A stretch of DNA of 8,075 bases from positions 1 through 8,075 of the forward strand of contig JAIPEK010000094.1 of assembly GCA_021737205.1 (NCBI GenBank), read 5' to 3'. The position numbers and the translations under genes are program-made. The notes under the pieces are model-generated. The model saw only the letters and a program-made list of their open reading frames with translations, ran no database searches and was not told the DNA's origin. The stretch is from Desulfarculaceae bacterium. GTDB taxonomy: Bacteria; Desulfobacterota; Desulfobacteria; Desulfobacterales; Desulfobacteraceae. Position 1 is the stretch's first letter; each line of letters opens with the position of its first letter. Below, in pieces: positions 6,608-8,075 of the stretch.

Positions 6608-7653
6608 ATCATCTTTTTGGGGATAGGTGGATACCGTTTGACAAATGGTTTCGGCAAAAGGAATTCCGAACATACCCTCAACCAGTTGGTATCGACCTTC
6701 ATCTCTCTGAGCTTTCCCCCTTCCGAGGGCAGTGCATGACCGGTATAGGCGTATCTGGCCCTGAAAATCACGACAGAGTATTTCCCCTCTTTTGCAATCA
6801 CATAATTCTTGGTGAAATTGTTCTGGCTCAATTTGGCTGATCCGGCAATCTCTTTTACTTCCGACGGGTCGAATCTGACCAGAACGGATTTGGAAATCCC
6901 CTTTTCGTCTATCTGCAAAAGTGCTCTCGATTCACTGGAGCCGGCGTACACCGTGGTAATCCCCCCGATCTTGCGAAGATACTGGGCCGCCGTAATCGCA
7001 GCGGTTCTCCTGCCGCCGGCCATCAAAGGCACCCCGTAGTATTCAAAAAATTTTTTCTGCAGATCGTCCGCGTATTTGTCCCCTTTTTCATACAGATCCT
7101 TGGATATGTACCGCAGGTCTTTGGCGAGATCCTCGGCTGCATCGGCAATGGGCCAGTCCACCCGGACATGGAAATGGGTCAGGGCATACCTCAGTTTCGA
7201 CAGCTTGCTTCTCTGGATCAAAAGGGCGTAATCCACAGGGAGAAGGGATTCAAGAAATGAAAAAAAACCTTCCGTATCCAGATACTTGGCCTGGCGGCTG
7301 AAATTTTCCACATCAGGGAAATCTATGTGCTTTAACAGATTGGTTTTTGTGGTTTTGTTGACATCAAAATACCGGATGTATTTTTTGTGTTTTTCATCGA
7401 TGTAGTTTTCCGTAAAAATCACAAGAAATGAATTCTGAGCCTCGAATTCCGTGCTGGGTATCCGGGCCCTCGGTTTCAATTCCCGGGTTTCAACGAACGG
7501 GTAAGGGGATTTGTGCCGGATGAAATTGTTGTATGAATCCACAAGCGAATACTTGATCATGACCTGATCCAGCTCGTCCCTCAACACCTCGTAATAGCTT
7601 CTGACAAGTTTTGCTTCCCTGCTGAGTTGCTCTCTGTTATCACAAAATATCAC
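6598..7653 (-). CDS. Conserved-looking hypothetical protein, 351 residues, function unknown
   Basis: I do not recognise this family. The protein is predicted to be soluble: it has no signal peptide, no membrane helix and no obvious catalytic motif. The N-terminal ~60 residues look helical (SREAKLVRSYYEVLRDELDQ). Residues about 100-210 are helix-rich and charged, with several Tyr/Lys/Asp clusters. A Gly-Arg segment MAGGRRTAAI (211-220) follows and leads into an alternating strand-like stretch (TTVYAGS, VLVRFD, NYVIAKEGKYSVVIFRARYAY), then a basic, proline-rich tail. The start is GTG, preceded by AGGAGG. Codon use and an intact frame of 351 codons argue for a real gene. It lies downstream of pgk on the same strand after a 189-base gap, and its 3' end overlaps the acetyltransferase gene by 10 bases in convergent orientation. 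Confidence 0.82.
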   Translation of the reverse strand: MIFCDNREQLSREAKLVRSYYEVLRDELDQVMIKYSLVDSYNNFIRHKSPYPFVETRELKPRARIPSTEFEAQNSFLVIFTENYIDEKHKKYIRYFDVNKTTKTNLLKHIDFPDVENFSRQAKYLDTEGFFSFLESLLPVDYALLIQRSKLSKLRYALTHFHVRVDWPIADAAEDLAKDLRYISKDLYEKGDKYADDLQKKFFEYYGVPLMAGGRRTAAITAAQYLRKIGGITTVYAGSSESRALLQIDEKGISKSVLVRFDPSEVKEIAGSAKLSQNNFTKNYVIAKEGKYSVVIFRARYAYTGHALPSEGGKLREMKVDTNWLRVCSEFLLPKPFVKRYPPIPKKMIYA

Positions 7654-7657
7654 GCCG

Positions 7658-7663
7658 CCTCCT
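7658..7663 (-). promoter_or_regulatory. Ribosome binding site of the minus-strand hypothetical gene
   Basis: On the minus strand AGGAGG stands 4 bases before the GTG at 7653-7651. This perfect Shine-Dalgarno sequence is what selects the non-ATG start. The spacing is slightly short but acceptable. Confidence 0.7.
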
Positions 7664-7674
7664 ATCTTGTTTTG

Positions 7675-7709
7675 TACCCGTTCACGGTTTACAGTTATCG
7701 GTTCACGGC
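7675..7709 (-). repeat. Array of five degenerate 7-base units (left arm)
   Basis: Read on the minus strand this segment divides without gaps into GCCGTGA, ACCGATA, ACTGTAA, ACCGTGA and ACGGGTA, variants of the heptamer ACYGTGA. It lies between the start of the minus-strand gene and the AT-rich core of the intergenic region. It mirrors the right arm at 7795-7829, with about 26 of 35 positions matching when aligned unit by unit; the fourth unit is identical. Confidence 0.7.
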
Positions 7710-7726
7710 CGGAAAAAACAGAGATC

Positions 7727-7754
7727 AGATTATTAATTAAAGAATTGAAGTCAA
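7727..7754 (-). promoter_or_regulatory. Possible sigma-70-like promoter of the minus-strand hypothetical gene
   Basis: On the minus strand TTGACT (7754-7749) matches five of six bases of the -35 consensus. Sixteen bases later comes TAATCT (7732-7727), a poor -10 box, within very AT-rich DNA. Transcription would start near 7720, giving a leader of about 65 bases that contains the left heptad array. This rests on sequence match alone; the gene could instead be read through from pgk. Confidence 0.3.
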
Positions 7755-7772
7755 TATTTAAAATGCTTCAAT
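7744..7772. repeat. Inverted repeat overlapping the possible -35 region
   Basis: ATTGAAG at 7744-7750 and CTTCAAT at 7766-7772 form a perfect 7-base dyad with a 15-base centre. One arm overlaps the candidate -35 box, so it could be an operator. It could equally be chance in AT-rich DNA. Confidence 0.35.
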
Positions 7773-7777
7773 CGTTG

Positions 7778-7800
7778 CACAGTTCATTGAATAAACTGTG
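7778..7800. repeat. Short hairpin, 7-base stem
   Basis: CACAGTT (7778-7784) and AACTGTG (7794-7800) pair perfectly around a 9-base loop. The right half is part of the right heptad array, so the left half is an extra copy of the same word in the opposite orientation. Confidence 0.5.
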
Positions 7801-7829
7801 AACTGTGAACCGACAACCGTGAACGGTTA
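7795..7829 (+). repeat. Array of five degenerate 7-base units (right arm)
   Basis: Read on the plus strand this divides without gaps into ACTGTGA, ACTGTGA, ACCGACA, ACCGTGA and ACGGTTA. The first two units are identical. The array starts 14 bases beyond the pgk stop codon and faces the left arm at 7675-7709 across about 85 bases. Units containing CCGTGAACGG can also form small local hairpins. Confidence 0.7.
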
Positions 7830-7842
7830 CCCTGTTTTTTTA

Positions 7843-8075
7843 TCAGGTCAATGCCGTTACCCCGGGCAGTTCTTTGCCCTCCATCAGATGGAGAAAAGCT
7901 CCGCCGCCGGTGGAAATGTAGCTGATCGAGTCCGATACGCCGCACATTTTCACGGCAAGTCCGGTGTCCCCCCCGCCGACAATGGAAAAGGCACCGGAGC
8001 GGGCCACCGCCTCGGCCACGGCCCGGGTACCCGCCATAAAAGGAGTCATTTCAAACACGCCCATGGGTCCGTTCC
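7843..8075 (-). CDS. pgk: Phosphoglycerate kinase, C-terminal end; 5' part outside the window
   Basis: Pgk is the cytoplasmic glycolytic/gluconeogenic enzyme that interconverts 1,3-bisphosphoglycerate + ADP and 3-phosphoglycerate + ATP. Only the last ~76 residues are visible, and the frame is open to the window edge, so the methionine at 8064 is internal. Diagnostic segments are NGPMGVFE (8073-8050), the nucleotide-binding IVGGGDTGLAV, and STGGGAFLHLMEGKELPGVTAL at the C-terminus. The gene ends with TGA at 7845-7843. I see no convincing intrinsic terminator after it; the heptad arrays lie immediately downstream. Confidence 0.95.
   Translation of the reverse strand, partial: NGPMGVFEMTPFMAGTRAVAEAVARSGAFSIVGGGDTGLAVKMCGVSDSISYISTGGGAFLHLMEGKELPGVTALT

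Noticed and set aside
6608..6680. Terminator for the chemotaxis operon
   Set aside because: No stable GC-rich hairpin followed by a T-run is visible after the acetyltransferase stop.
7675..7829. CRISPR array
   Set aside because: The units are 7 bases, contiguous and degenerate, with no spacers and no cas genes nearby.
7815..7840. Intrinsic terminator on the plus strand (AACCG/CGGTT hairpin followed by T6)
   Set aside because: The stem is only 5 base pairs, there are 6 bases between stem and T-run, and no plus-strand gene ends here. The hairpin is explained by the heptad units.

Overview
The window looks like a chromosomal segment of an anaerobic Desulfobacterota-type bacterium (the old Deltaproteobacteria), most likely a sulfate-reducer relative. 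I infer this from the hybrid CheA with CheW-like and receiver domains, the short ArgA-type acetyltransferase, and general protein flavour. No search was run, so the taxonomic call is moderate at best. Gene density is high, the frames are intact, and I see no RNA gene, insertion sequence or CRISPR array.

Bases 1-6607 are one co-directional (+) chemotaxis block. It begins inside a hybrid histidine kinase CheA (kinase core, two CheW-like domains, C-terminal receiver). It continues with the coupling protein CheW, the methylesterase CheB, the methyltransferase CheR, a large protein of HEAT-like helical repeats ending in a receiver domain, and a short GNAT acetyltransferase of the ArgA type. Spacing is tight: cheW/cheB overlap by 1 base, the HEAT-receiver and acetyltransferase genes overlap by 4 bases, and the other gaps are 13-35 bases. 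This points to one transcript. CheA would signal with CheW and unseen chemoreceptors. CheB and CheR would set adaptation by receptor demethylation and methylation. There is no stand-alone CheY in view, so the CheA receiver and the HEAT-linked receiver are the visible candidate phosphate acceptors besides CheB.

Bases 6598-8075 are on the minus strand. A 351-residue protein of unknown function ends tail-to-tail with the acetyltransferase, overlapping it by 10 bases. Upstream of it lies a 189-base intergenic region, then the 3' end of phosphoglycerate kinase (pgk), which runs off the window edge.

The 189-base gap (7654-7842) holds the most unusual non-coding structure. Two 35-base arrays of a degenerate 7-base unit (consensus ACYGTGA) face each other in inverted orientation. 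They flank an AT-rich core that contains further dyads and a possible promoter for the unknown gene. The main points for follow-up are the HEAT-receiver protein, the acetyltransferase fused into the chemotaxis operon, the unknown minus-strand protein, and the inverted heptad arrays.
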